Part shown: piece after piece, positions 1 to 9,361 of the stretch
Layout: each line of letters begins with the position of its first letter
How positions within the stretch are numbered: the stretch's first letter is position 1
NCBI GenBank assembly: GCA_028532985.1
Contig: JANCIK010000007.1
Location: forward strand, 2,914,001-2,978,000
Direction of reading: 5' to 3'
Origin: Stropharia rugosoannulata
Lineage: Eukaryota > Basidiomycota > Agaricomycetes > Agaricales > Strophariaceae
DNA length: 64,000 nucleotides
Notes under the pieces: generated by a model
What the model was told of the DNA's origin: nothing
Database searches by the model: none
The model's input: the letters and a program-made list of their open reading frames with translations, nothing else
Position numbers and translations under genes: made by a program

Positions 1-178
1 GCGTGGTCTCGAGAAGGGTACGGATGGTGTGAAGGGAGCTCGAAACATCCGTTAATTCCTTGCGAAAAACAGCGTTGTGGTGGTCGACATACTCCAGAAG
101 CGACGTGAGGGTAAGGGAGGCGCCGGCGGTGTCGATTCGCTCTTCTGGGTTCACGGGGGCGTCTGTTTGCATTGACAT
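1..178 (-). CDS. Start of a retrotransposon gag, cut by the window edge
   Basis: An open frame on the minus strand starts with ATG at 178-176 and stays open to base 1 (59 codons). It begins MSMQTDAPVNPEER and continues into a stretch with hydrophobic residues spaced like a coiled coil (SLLEYVDHHNAVF, SLHTIRTLLE). It lies 86 bp inside the LTR at 264-650, where gag is expected. The N-terminal regions of many Ty3/gypsy gags look like this, but no gag core is in view, so the family is an inference from position. A second Met lies two codons in and could also be the start. The rest of the element lies to the left of the window. Confidence 0.5.
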   Translation of the reverse strand, partial: MSMQTDAPVNPEERIDTAGASLTLTSLLEYVDHHNAVFRKELTDVSSSLHTIRTLLETT

Positions 179-263
179 AACTGCAGGGAGAGGTGTTGGA
201 GTTCTAGGCCGGGTTACTGTGGCTGTAGGCGTCCAAACCGGTCCCAAAAGGAAGCTTTTGTAC

Positions 264-650
264 TGTAAGGGCGACTCTGCGCACCGTCGTACTCAGACGA
301 GATCTAGCAGAGGGAATCCGAAGGTTTATTAAAGTAAATACAAAGCATACAAAGAGGCACACCTAGCAGAGGGAATCTGAAGACAAAAGCTTAAGGAAAC
401 CCACTGCGAGGTGCGCAGTACATAATAGCCGTGTTGATTTGCAGCGTGGGAATCAGCTGTATAGTTGATCAGCCACATGCATGCCGCATCAACAAGTCAC
501 GTGGCCGTAGAGCGCGCACGCCCGTGCTCAAGCACACATGCTCTCTGGAGAGCATGGTGTGCTGTGCACAGGCCGTGTGCGGTCATAGAAAATAAACTAA
601 AATAGAATAAAATAGACAAAATAAAGGGTGATGCACAGTGTCCCCTTACA
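264..650 (-). repeat. 5' LTR of a minus-strand LTR retrotransposon
   Basis: Read on the minus strand this 387-bp unit begins TGTAAGGG and ends CCCTTACA, a TG...CA unit with 8-bp inverted ends. It contains an AATAAA polyadenylation-like signal and an internal direct repeat (GCAGAGGGAATC with C or T, then GAAG, near 305-322 and 366-383). Bases 252-261, two nucleotides inside the LTR end, are complementary to LTR bases 383-392 (AAGCTTTTGT in the transcript sense), which fits self-priming. A TATTATG motif lies about 36 nt upstream of that transcript start. The flanking 5-mers differ (TGTAC and ACTTC), so this is not a solo LTR. The body runs leftward. Confidence 0.65.
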
Positions 651-1342
651 ACTTCCTGTTCTTTGCATTTAACAAAGACGACATTTCCAGATTGTTGGTC
701 TTCTAGTTACTCTTGTTGTTATACAGACACTGTGCTCATGTCAAAGCACCCACCTCATGACCAATCTCATACCAGGAAGGTGCAATTGTTACAGTTCCTG
801 ACGTGATCTGTGGAATGTCATGCGATGCCAATTCCCGACCGGATGCCGAGCTCAATTCCTGACCGGACTCTGTGCTCAATTCCCGACTGGACTCCAATGC
901 TGATCTTGTGGCATAGTATGTTGGCCCACTTCTTGAATTGTTAGATTTGTTTGCAACTTTTATGAATGACCCCATGGATGCTACACCTTCCCATATCATA
1001 CTCTGTCACTATTTTTAGTTATTGTTATAAGGACAAGGTGGAACACCCAACCTCTCTTGATTTTGTTAGAGTATTTGGGAGATACCACAACAGTGTATTG
1101 CCAGATAAGTCTGTGATCAGACATGCCTCAGTGATAAGGCTTTCGCTACTTTGTAATCCTCCAAATTTTTTGGACATAGCTGTCTCCAGTTCTTGATTTT
1201 GACCATTCTGTTTTTGAGTTAAACAAGAAACATAATCTTCAACATTCCAGGATGTCTCTTCTATTAGAAATGGTAAGCAAGTCATCCACCAAATAGCAGT
1301 CCTTATCTCACTGCGGTTATGAAATGCTGTTACGACCTCATC
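651..1342 (-). pseudogene. Fragment resembling a basidiomycete TET/JBP-type dioxygenase gene
   Basis: Two minus-strand blocks read like one eroded protein. The first (1342 down to about 1026) contains SKKFGGLQ, then LITDLSGNTLLWYLPNTL. The second (about 999 to 733) ends TIAPSWYEIGHEVG. From memory, the order FGG, then G-x-x-L-x-WYLP, then S-W-(Y/F)-x-x-GH is found N-terminal to the dioxygenase core of the TET/JBP-like proteins that are expanded in Agaricomycetes. The catalytic HxD part is not present. The fragment stops at the LTR (650) on one side and at the TIR element (1343) on the other, so both ends are transposon breaks. It might instead be another transposon-linked family. Confidence 0.4.
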
Positions 1343-2590
1343 CATCAGCAAATCTGGGACTTACTATATAGTACCTACTAGCATTATATAATACCATAGC
1401 ACCATAGTAAGGGTTCTTATCTATTTAGCACGGCATAGCATAGGCTCATATCTACATAGTAACTGGGCTACATTATGTAGTATTATATAACACTCTGTAG
1501 AATTACATAGTACAGTACCAGTACTTAAATTCGAGCAGCATTTAGGTAGATCAAGGGCTATAATATTGTTTATTACTTATTCACACTTTACGTCTATTAC
1601 AAACAACATAATATTAAACTTATATATATATATGTAAGTACATTAAGAGCACAGGCTAGACAGGGGCTGTTTCGTGATGCAGTGGGGTCGTATATGGCAT
1701 GGCATGGGTCTCATGGTAGTCGTTTTTCAATGTGGCAGAGTCATGGGGTGGTTGGGACATACGAGGCAGTGGGACCTGCATGGACAGATTGGAGGATTCG
1801 GTTACTCACCTATGCTTCACCCCTTTTCGTGCCTGTTCCCTGCTCCCTACAGCTTCATCGTCATCTTGTCATTGGCGTCATTGGCGTCGTCAACATTGTT
1901 AGGGTGGTTGCACTATGGGGGAGAGGGAAGGGGAATTCGGCATGGTGGTGGTAGTGGATGAAGAGGGAACGGCTGCGACGTGGCAAGAAATATCCATAAC
2001 ACAGCCTTGACACAGCCTTCGGAAATAGCTGAGAAAAAGCGGTATATGTATTCTTTAGTTCAATCAAAATAAATTGTGGTATGGCCTAGGTGGTTTATTA
2101 CGGCCTACTACTACATAAGTCCCTTGAGGCTTGGGGTTCAATTCTTGCTGGTCGCATTTTTTAATAAGTTAGCATACATGAAATTTGGCTTACTGCTGGT
2201 TGTAACTTGTACGATATGTCGATATCATTATATCTACACACAGTATACTTTATTTAACTTAGTATATAGCGGTTCGGAAGCCTGGAAAGATATAAAGATG
2301 AGCCAAAGACATAACAAGATCTACGAACTTTAAAAACTGCTGAAGCTATAACTATAGTCGTTATTAGATTAGTATTTATGGCATGACTTGCAGAGCCTAT
2401 TATAGAGTACTACAACATGCTATATAACGATTATAATTATACTATATAGTGCTACATGACTATGGGCCATTATAAGCCTAGTCTAATTACTATAACATGC
2501 TATGAGATTGTACGGTATTACTATGCTGTTCTATGAGATCATGTGGTATTATTATGACATGCTATGAGAAAATGGTTGGATTTGCTGATG
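1343..2590 (+). mobile_element. 1.25-kb terminal-inverted-repeat element, copy A
   Basis: The ends are CATCAGCAAATC (1343-1354) and GATTTGCTGATG (2579-2590), a perfect 12-bp inverted repeat. The reverse complement of 11770-12955 matches it nearly throughout by eye. Copy A has extra bases near 1722-1750 that copy B lacks. There is no transposase ORF, so it is non-autonomous. The interior is rich in CTATATAG-like words and has a short (TA)n run at about 1621-1632. A tRNA-like Pol III promoter lies inside. No target duplication is visible at this copy: the left flank ends TC and the right flank starts AA. Confidence 0.75.
2075..2160 (+). promoter_or_regulatory. tRNA-like A and B boxes inside the TIR element
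   Basis: TGGCCTAGGTGG (about 2083-2094) fits the Pol III A box TRGCNNAGYNGG. GGTTCAATTCT (about 2137-2147) fits the B box GGTTCRANNCC except for its last base. The spacing of about 45-50 nt suits a tRNA-derived promoter, and a T6 run follows within 15 nt. The T stem and acceptor stem do not pair properly, so this is not a working tRNA gene. It looks like a SINE head captured within the element. The same boxes occur on the minus strand of copy B near 12190-12265. Confidence 0.45.
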
Positions 2591-2959
2591 AACAATCAGA
2601 ATGCTTTGAGGATGCTAATTACCAAGCCGAGTCTGGGTAGCTTGCCACCGACCAACACCTCGGGGCACCGACCGACCCTCTGAGGGGAGGTGTGTTGGCC
2701 TGATGCCGAGCTGGAACAGTGGCTGGGAACCCGCATTCTGCCGGAATGACGCTATAGCCTACGGTAGACGTTTAGTCGCCGGATCCGTCTGTGACACATG
2801 GCAGAGATCTAAATAAAGAATTGGCAGGAATGATGTTATGTCATATAGTATATATATAGTCCCTGAATACACTATAGTGTACGGTACCAGGGGACTGTTC
2901 TATGTGGATACTAGGTGTTTCAATAACATGGAAAGTGTGCATAAAAGTACACACCTTCA
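2591..2959. other. Unassigned stretch between TIR element and Plavaka remnant
   Basis: No frame here gives a recognisable protein. The first 200 bases are GC-rich with repeated ACCGACC and CCTC/GAGG words. The rest is AT-rich with a near-palindrome ACACTATAGTGT at 2869-2880. It may be the distal end of the Plavaka element or the other side of the site hit by TIR copy A. Confidence 0.4.
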
Positions 2960-3850
2960 TTAATGCCTTTGAGTCATCACCTGTCCACTGTTTATAGTCT
3001 CTGCCATTAGGGAATCTTCAAAAGCCGGCAAAAGAAGGGACAGCAGATATACTGTGGATAAAAGAAGTAGTCAAGTAGGCTGTATAGTAAGCTATTAGGA
3101 ACAATTACCGATGATCAATGTCTTCTATAATTTCTTCAGCTCTGGATGTTGAATAAGCTATGAATACATAGTCAAGTGTCCAGTTGACCAAATGATCTTT
3201 AAATGTTCCTTTGATGAGTTGATGTAGAAGGTCAGGGGAAAGTAGTTCGTGAATATCAGCTTGCAGGAATGTATACGTGAACGGCTATTTTAACTTATTG
3301 AATAGATACTTGAGAATTTGAGGCATCATGCTTACTACTACATCCACCCGTATGCCATATTCATCCCACAGTATCCCCGGATCAAAAGTTTTGATTAAAA
3401 AATCCGTTTTGTCCAAGTTTTGTCATGAGATCAACGGTGACTATTACTTCTTTCAAGATCCTCTGGAGGTGCATCACATCTTAATTCTTGGTTAGTGTAA
3501 TACTTGAATCATACTGGAAGTCTTACTTTGGGCACCAGTTCTGAACGATGCATGCAAGCCATACTTGCTCCGGATAATCAGCTATATACGGTCCAAGGCT
3601 AAAAATAGCCTTTCAATAGCTACCATCGGGACATTGAACAACTTTTGGAGATAACATGTATGGCTTAAGAGGTGAAAAGACCACCTCTAAGCAAGCATGA
3701 TATAATTGTCTAGTAAACTGTTGAAATAAGGGCTTCTTCCGTTGTCTTTTGCTAGCTGAAGTTGGTTCACAAGTCAATATAAGAATCAAAATGTATCGAG
3801 TTGCTAACATGATATACCTTTTGGAATTGGAAGAAAGGCCACAGGCATAA
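2960..3850 (-). pseudogene. Plavaka transposase, C-terminal half (decayed)
   Basis: Read on the minus strand from 3850 downward, the following blocks appear in the order of Plavaka-family transposases: AFLPIPKG; FTRQLYHACLE with SPLKPYM and VQCPDGSY; GPYIADYPEQVWLACIVQ then NWCPK; LWDEYG; ADIHELLSPDLLHQLIKG then TFKDHLVNW; and near the end RFPNGRDYKQWTGDDSKAL followed by MKV. The blocks are separated by introns, stops and frameshifts, so the gene is not functional as it stands. The matching N-terminal part lies at 13172-13436, beyond the Ty3 insertion. The split falls directly before the PVAFLPIPKG block. Plavaka transposases are common in Agaricomycete genomes. Confidence 0.8.
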
Positions 3851-4397
3851 TGTTATGAAACACGTACCGTCTTTCCCTTTTCTTTCACCTTTAGCTTATC
3901 GCGATATGATCCTTTCTTACCAATCCATCTTATCTTATCATATCGCCCCTTCCCGTTTACTTAAGCGAACGATATCGCAGTTGTATTTCTACCTACGAAC
4001 CTTCTCGACGGAGAGAGAACAACAACTACTTCTCTCTCTCGCACCCCTGGGACCTATCCCACACCCGTGGCAGAGGAACCCAATTACTACTTACTTCTTA
4101 CCGCGCCCCCTTTCCCCTTTGGACTACGTGTGCGCGCGCTACTATTTATACCATACGTCGATAAGTATATAGGATGTAGTAGACACCGAGCTAACTCTCC
4201 AGTTAGTTCTTTAAGAATCCAACCTCTTATACCTTTCTTCGACTTAGGGCTCATAAGTCGGCTAACTCTCTCTCCACGACTCTGTCTCATCGCGTTGATA
4301 AGACATTCGTCGAGAGATTGCTTCCAGAAACTCTGAACGATCGAGAGATTAGATCAATTGCATAGGACTTATAGACTCCGTCTTCGAAGTCCTAACA
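3851..4397 (+). repeat. 5' LTR of the Ty3 element
   Basis: This 547-bp LTR is TG...CA. U3 holds a TATA-like GTATATA at 4165-4171. The predicted transcript start (R) is at 4201, about 30 nt downstream. The start of R is set by complementarity to the primer-binding site just outside the LTR. A 105-codon open frame inside the LTR is present in both LTRs and has no protein-like features. Confidence 0.93.
4165..4201 (+). promoter_or_regulatory. TATA box and predicted transcript start of the Ty3 element
   Basis: GTATATA at 4165-4171 lies 30 nt upstream of 4201. Base 4201 is the first base of AGTTAGTTCTTT, which pairs with the primer-binding site. In self-priming elements of the Tf1 type the primer is the very 5' end of the transcript, so TATA spacing and primer complementarity point to the same start. 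Confidence 0.6.
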
Positions 4398-4409
4398 AAA
4401 GAACTAACT
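4398..4409 (+). other. Primer-binding site, self-priming type
   Basis: AAAGAACTAACT directly follows the 5' LTR. It is perfectly complementary over 12 nt to LTR bases 4201-4212 (AGTTAGTTCTTT). No obvious match to a tRNA 3' end was seen. This is the arrangement known from Tf1 of fission yeast. The rest of the leader, 4410-4557, is untranslated. Confidence 0.7.
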
Positions 4410-4557
4410 CCCTCATTGTTGCGAGTCCCACCTCGTAACACTTCGATACCACGACACCACGGCAACCAGACCCTGGGCCAGCAGATCAACAACCCCGACT
4501 GAGTCAACTAGAACCTCAGAGTCGTACTCGACAGAACCAGACAGATTCCTACCAAAC

Positions 4558-5751
4558 ATGGAAGGAGAAGGACCCATGTTCGAGCAGCCCGCCGAACCGA
4601 CGCCACCACCGCCCGTCACAGCCGAATTCCTGGAACATTGGCACCGGGCAAACGAATTAATGGAAGCCAGAACTCGCGACCTAGAAGAAAGGGAGCGAAG
4701 ATTGACCGAGGCAACGATAGCCAGGACCCAGGCGGAAACCACCCGCCCCGAAAAAGAAGACAAGGTGAAGATACCGTTGTTTAACGGAGCTCCAGAGAAA
4801 TGCCGCGAATTCCTCATTAACTTGAGACTCCACTTCGCATCAAACCCTGGAAGATACACCGACAGTGCCTCAAAGATTATTTTCGCCCTCAGGCATATGC
4901 AGGACGGAACCGCGGGACCATGGAAGAACAACTACATCGCCCAGAACACAACCGTGCTCGACAACCTCGTCATTAGCGACTCGTACGCACACTTTAGGGA
5001 CAAGATCGAAGCGGCGTTCGCAGGAACTAAGCTCGAGCTAGACGCTGAGCAGAAACTAAGGGAACTCAGACAAGGATCCATGCCAATCCAGGAGTTCATC
5101 ACGAAATTCGAAATCCTGACCGACCAAGCCAGGATCACCGACAACGGAAGAAAAGTCGACCTCTTTTGCAAAGCGCTTAACCCCGCCGCTTGGAAGAAAC
5201 TCCTCTTCCACGAATCCCCACCCGAAACCTACTCTGAGTGGAAGGAGCGATCCATCAGACAAGAACGCAATTACAAACAAGCGCGTGAACGAATGAACGA
5301 GGTCAAACATATGACCTACAAACGAACCAACAACGGCGGATACAAGCCCGCCAGAGACCCTTTCGCAATGGATGTCGACGCCATCGAGGTCAAGAGGACC
5401 AGAGAACAGAACGAAGAGAAGGCCGTCGCTGCCCTCTCCTTCGCAGAACGGGGAGAACTCCTCCGCAAGGGGGCATGCTTCAATTGCAAGCAAACCGGGC
5501 ATCTCGCGAGGGATTGCCCAAAGAAAGCCTCGTCCTCCAACGCAAACCGAACCACCAAACCATGGTGGAACAACGACAAGAAAGAAACCCCGAAGAAAGC
5601 CGAACAACCGCAGAAGTTCAACCTCACTTCCGCCAAGAAATTTGTTAGGCAAATGGAATGGGAAAACGAAAAAGACGCCACCGCATTCTTCAAGGAATGC
5701 GCCAGAATAGCTACGGCCGCACCGGACTCCGACGACGAACAGGATTTTTGA
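4558..5751 (+). CDS. gag: Ty3 element Gag (capsid and nucleocapsid)
   Basis: A 397-residue structural protein that would form the virus-like particle and bind element RNA. Residues about 5-25 are proline-rich. Residues 30-65 are a charged helix (LEERERRL). Residues about 70-240 look like the retrotransposon gag capsid fold (VKIPLFNGAPEKCREFL, then a downstream QEFITKFEIL). A CCHC zinc knuckle CFNCKQTGHLARDC lies near residues 307-320 and is followed by a basic tail and an acidic end. The ATG at 4558 is the first good start in the frame. The stop at 5749-5751 overlaps the open pol frame, which is read in -1. Confidence 0.92.
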   Translation: MEGEGPMFEQPAEPTPPPPVTAEFLEHWHRANELMEARTRDLEERERRLTEATIARTQAETTRPEKEDKVKIPLFNGAPEKCREFLINLRLHFASNPGRYTDSASKIIFALRHMQDGTAGPWKNNYIAQNTTVLDNLVISDSYAHFRDKIEAAFAGTKLELDAEQKLRELRQGSMPIQEFITKFEILTDQARITDNGRKVDLFCKALNPAAWKKLLFHESPPETYSEWKERSIRQERNYKQARERMNEVKHMTYKRTNNGGYKPARDPFAMDVDAIEVKRTREQNEEKAVAALSFAERGELLRKGACFNCKQTGHLARDCPKKASSSNANRTTKPWWNNDKKETPKKAEQPQKFNLTSAKKFVRQMEWENEKDATAFFKECARIATAAPDSDDEQDF

Positions 5752-8700
5752 AAAGGAGAAATAGTTCAATGTGTGTTTCTCCGGATTTTTCGATTCACAA
5801 TGTACAAGTAGATAGGGAACGAAAATATACGACCTTACCCATAAAATTCCCCATCGAAAGTACAGGTGATAAAATCATTGAAAACAACGCTCTCGTCGAC
5901 TGCGGAGCAGAAGGATCGTTTATCGATCAAAACTACGTGCGAAGAAATAAAATTGGGACAACCACGCTGGACCAACCCCTCAAAGTACGGAACGTGGACG
6001 GAACGCCGAACAAACGAGGGACCATCAGACAGAAAACAATACTAACTTTTACAGCGCTAGGACGGACGTTCACGGAGGAATTCTTTGTTACGGGACTCGG
6101 ACGGCAGAACATAATTCTAGGACACCCATGGCTTAACAGATACAACCCAGACATCAACTGGGTTACGGGAGAAATTTCCTGGAGACAGGACAAGACAACT
6201 ACGGCAACAGACAACGGACAAACTGGCAACGAATGGGAATTATTGGAAACAGTCATCCAAACCACAGCGCTCGACCACTCAGAAGCAGAAACGTGGATAC
6301 GCGCTAAGACCACCATCTCCCATGAACTGGCAAAAGACGACAAACCGGTTAAACCGCTTGAGGACACGATACCAGAAGAATACCACGATTTTCTGGACAT
6401 CTTCAGGAAACAAACGGCTGATCGACTACCGGAGAAGAAACCCTGGGATCATAAGATCGAGCTAAAGGACACCTTCGAACCCAAGTCATTCAAAATCTAC
6501 CCGTTGAATCCTCGAGAAGAGGAAGAAACTCGTAAATTCATCGACGAGAACCTGGCTAAAGGATATATCAAACCGTCCAACTCACCTATGGGATCGCCCT
6601 TTTTCTTCGTAGGAAAGAAAGACGGAAAACTGCGACCCTGCCAGGACTACAGGTATCTAAACGACCACACGGTTAAAAACGCGTACCCGCTTCCACTTAT
6701 CTCGGACCTGCTGGATAAACTAAAAGGGGCCAAATGCTTTACGAAACTGGACCTCCGCTCCGGGTACAACAACATACGGATACACGACGGAGACCAATGG
6801 AAAGGAGCCTTCACTACCAAGTTTGGCCTATTCGAACCGGAAGTAATGTTTTTTGGAATGTGCAACTCACCCGCGACCTTCCAGGCCATGATGGACAACC
6901 TGTTCCGAGAACCTCTCAGGAAGAACTTCGTCATCATCTACATGGACGATATTCTGATCTTTGCCCAAACTAAGGAAGACCTCGAACGATATACGCGAAT
7001 AGTGCTAGAAATCCTGAAAGAAAACGACCTCTATCTCAAGCCAGAAAAATGCGAGTTTGAAGTAACGCGACTCGAGTACCTTGGGATGATCATATCAGAA
7101 GGACAGATAGCTATGGACCCTAAGAAAGTCGCCGGACTACTAGAATGGCCAACCCCGACAACCGTAAAGCAAGTGCGATCCTTCTTAGGATTTGGAAATT
7201 TCTACAGGAAATTCATCCGTCATTACTCCGAGATAGCACGACCGCTCAACGAACTTCTCAAAAAGGACAAGAAATTCGAATGGACGGAAGAAACGGAACA
7301 AGCGTTCATGGAACTCAAAAAGCGCTTTACTGAACAACCGGTGCTCACCATGCCAGATCAAACCAGGCCGTTCATCATCGAATCAGACGCATCAAAATAC
7401 GCTAGCGGCGCCGTCCTCATGCAACTGGATACCAATGGACAAAAGCATCCGTGCGCGTTCATCTCAAAAACCTTCTCTCCAACAGAGAGGAAATACGAGA
7501 TATACGACAGGGAATTACTGGCAATCATCCGTGCGCTATCGGAATGGAGACACTACGTGATGGGAGGACCTCACAAACTACTAATCCTCTCAGACCACAA
7601 AAATCTCACGTACTACCGCACCCCTCAGAAACTGAACGGACGACAGGCACGATGGCTACTACTCCTATCGCAATACGACTTCGAGATGAAACACACTCCA
7701 GGCACCCAGATGATACAGTCCGACGCGCTATCCAGAAGACCGGATCACGTCCCGAAGAACGACGAAAACGACGAAAAGGTTACTATGCTGCCGGGAGATC
7801 TATTCGCAAGGTTGATTGAGTATCAAAACGAGGCTCTATCAAAATTATCCATACGACAGCTTAACCTCGACAAAGAGATCGAAATCAACTACATAGATCT
7901 GGAACTCCAAGACGAAATCTCCCAGGCGCTGACAACCGACGACTTCGCCCACAGGATTATCGATTTAATAAACGACCCCACCGGGAAAGGAGCAAAGGAA
8001 GTCCCAGAATGGACCCTCGAACAAAGCGGTAGCGAAAAAGGACTATTTTACCAAGAAAAGCAGTATATACCCGATAACCTGCTGCTCAGAAGGAAAATCA
8101 CCCAGCGCTACCACGACAACCTAACCGCGGGCCACCCAGGAGAAATCGAAACGCTCAATAACGTGAAGGAAGCATACTGGTGGCCAGGGATGGCGGTATT
8201 CGTCAAAAACTACTGTAAAGGCTGCGGCACCTGCCAAGAGTTTAAAATAAACAGGCGCCCGAACAAACCCACTCTAAACCCAATCAAAGCACCCACCTCC
8301 AACCGACCTTTTGCCAACTGCGCTTGGGACCTGATAACCGACCTCCCAAACAGCGACGGGTATGACGCCATTCTATCCATAGTGGACCATGGATCTACTA
8401 AGGGGCTAATTACCGTAAAAACCAACAAAACGGCAAACGAGGAGGAGATCGCGCAGCTTTTGATCGACAACCTGTTTAGAAGGTACGGTCTACCGGACGC
8501 AATTACCAGCGATCGAGACCCTAGGTTCACCGCAAGGGTCTTCAGGGAATTCATGAAACTACTCGGCATTACGCAGAAACTGTCCACCGCATACCATCCA
8601 CAGACCGACGGAACGGTGGAACGCTTCAACCAAGAAATTGAAGCCTACATTTCCATATTTTGCGTAAACAACCCGACCACATGGAGCCGAAAACTAGGAA

Positions 8701-9356
8701 CGTTGGATTTTACCCACAATAGCCGAAGACACGCCGACCGCCAGAAAACCCCATTCGAGCTACAGATGGGAGTGAACCCCATCGCCATCCCAACAGCGTA
8801 CAAATACACGAAATTCCCAGAGGCGGAAGAAAGATTCAAGACGCTTCAGAAAGACAGAGAAGAAGCCTTGGCCGCTCACGAACTAGCGCGACAAAGAATG
8901 ATCAAACGGACCAAGCACGACTCACCGACCTACAAGAAAGGAGATATGGTCTGGCTCGACGCGCGTAACCTCAAGATGAACTACGCATCAAAAAAGATAT
9001 CTCCGAAAAATGTTGGCCCGTTCGCGATCACGGAGGTGCTCTCCCCCGTTACGTATAAATTAAAATTACCAGCCCACTGGAAAATCCACGACGTGTTTCA
9101 CATCGTACTACTCAAACCGTATAAGGAAACCGAAGCCCACGGACCTAACTACGCACGACCACCCCCTGAATTAATCGACGGGGAGGCTGAATACGAAGTG
9201 GAACGAATTATGCACCATAGAAGGAAGGGCAAAAGAACTGAATATCTGGTCAGATGGAAGGGCTACGACGCCAACGAGGACTCCTGGGAGCCACCAGCAA
9301 ACCTGAGGAACGCCTCAGACGTACTTAACAAGTATCGAACCCAACACCATCTATAA
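5658..9356 (+). CDS. pol: Ty3 element Pol: protease, RT, RNase H, integrase, chromodomain
   Basis: An open frame of 1,232 codons, in -1 relative to gag. The first plausible in-frame Met beyond gag is at 5769-5771, 18 nt after the gag stop. Domains in order: aspartic protease (VDCGAEGS, residue about 82); reverse transcriptase with YMDD near residue 427; RNase H starting at ESDASKYASGAVL; integrase zinc motif (H-x-H ... CKGCGTC, about 818-860); integrase core with D (SIVDHGS), D (SDRDPRF) and E (VERFNQE); and a C-terminal chromodomain with VRWKGYDANEDSWEPP at about 1195-1212. The chromodomain places it among the chromoviruses and would steer integration to modified chromatin. All catalytic residues looked for are present. 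Expression needs a -1 frameshift or reinitiation. Confidence 0.93.
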   Translation: MGKRKRRHRILQGMRQNSYGRTGLRRRTGFLKRRNSSMCVSPDFSIHNVQVDRERKYTTLPIKFPIESTGDKIIENNALVDCGAEGSFIDQNYVRRNKIGTTTLDQPLKVRNVDGTPNKRGTIRQKTILTFTALGRTFTEEFFVTGLGRQNIILGHPWLNRYNPDINWVTGEISWRQDKTTTATDNGQTGNEWELLETVIQTTALDHSEAETWIRAKTTISHELAKDDKPVKPLEDTIPEEYHDFLDIFRKQTADRLPEKKPWDHKIELKDTFEPKSFKIYPLNPREEEETRKFIDENLAKGYIKPSNSPMGSPFFFVGKKDGKLRPCQDYRYLNDHTVKNAYPLPLISDLLDKLKGAKCFTKLDLRSGYNNIRIHDGDQWKGAFTTKFGLFEPEVMFFGMCNSPATFQAMMDNLFREPLRKNFVIIYMDDILIFAQTKEDLERYTRIVLEILKENDLYLKPEKCEFEVTRLEYLGMIISEGQIAMDPKKVAGLLEWPTPTTVKQVRSFLGFGNFYRKFIRHYSEIARPLNELLKKDKKFEWTEETEQAFMELKKRFTEQPVLTMPDQTRPFIIESDASKYASGAVLMQLDTNGQKHPCAFISKTFSPTERKYEIYDRELLAIIRALSEWRHYVMGGPHKLLILSDHKNLTYYRTPQKLNGRQARWLLLLSQYDFEMKHTPGTQMIQSDALSRRPDHVPKNDENDEKVTMLPGDLFARLIEYQNEALSKLSIRQLNLDKEIEINYIDLELQDEISQALTTDDFAHRIIDLINDPTGKGAKEVPEWTLEQSGSEKGLFYQEKQYIPDNLLLRRKITQRYHDNLTAGHPGEIETLNNVKEAYWWPGMAVFVKNYCKGCGTCQEFKINRRPNKPTLNPIKAPTSNRPFANCAWDLITDLPNSDGYDAILSIVDHGSTKGLITVKTNKTANEEEIAQLLIDNLFRRYGLPDAITSDRDPRFTARVFREFMKLLGITQKLSTAYHPQTDGTVERFNQEIEAYISIFCVNNPTTWSRKLGTLDFTHNSRRHADRQKTPFELQMGVNPIAIPTAYKYTKFPEAEERFKTLQKDREEALAAHELARQRMIKRTKHDSPTYKKGDMVWLDARNLKMNYASKKISPKNVGPFAITEVLSPVTYKLKLPAHWKIHDVFHIVLLKPYKETEAHGPNYARPPPELIDGEAEYEVERIMHHRRKGKRTEYLVRWKGYDANEDSWEPPANLRNASDVLNKYRTQHHL

Positions 9357-9361
9357 ACAAA

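Noticed and set aside
264..650. Solo LTR
   Set aside because: The flanking 5-mers do not match, and a gag-like ORF begins just inside, so it is the 5' LTR of an element that extends left.
3855..4172. 105-codon ORF in the 5' LTR, repeated at 11441-11758
   Set aside because: It is present because the LTR is repeated. It has no domain and overlaps U3 promoter sequence.
5056..5769. 237-codon minus-strand ORF
   Set aside because: It is antisense to intact gag, with no motif.
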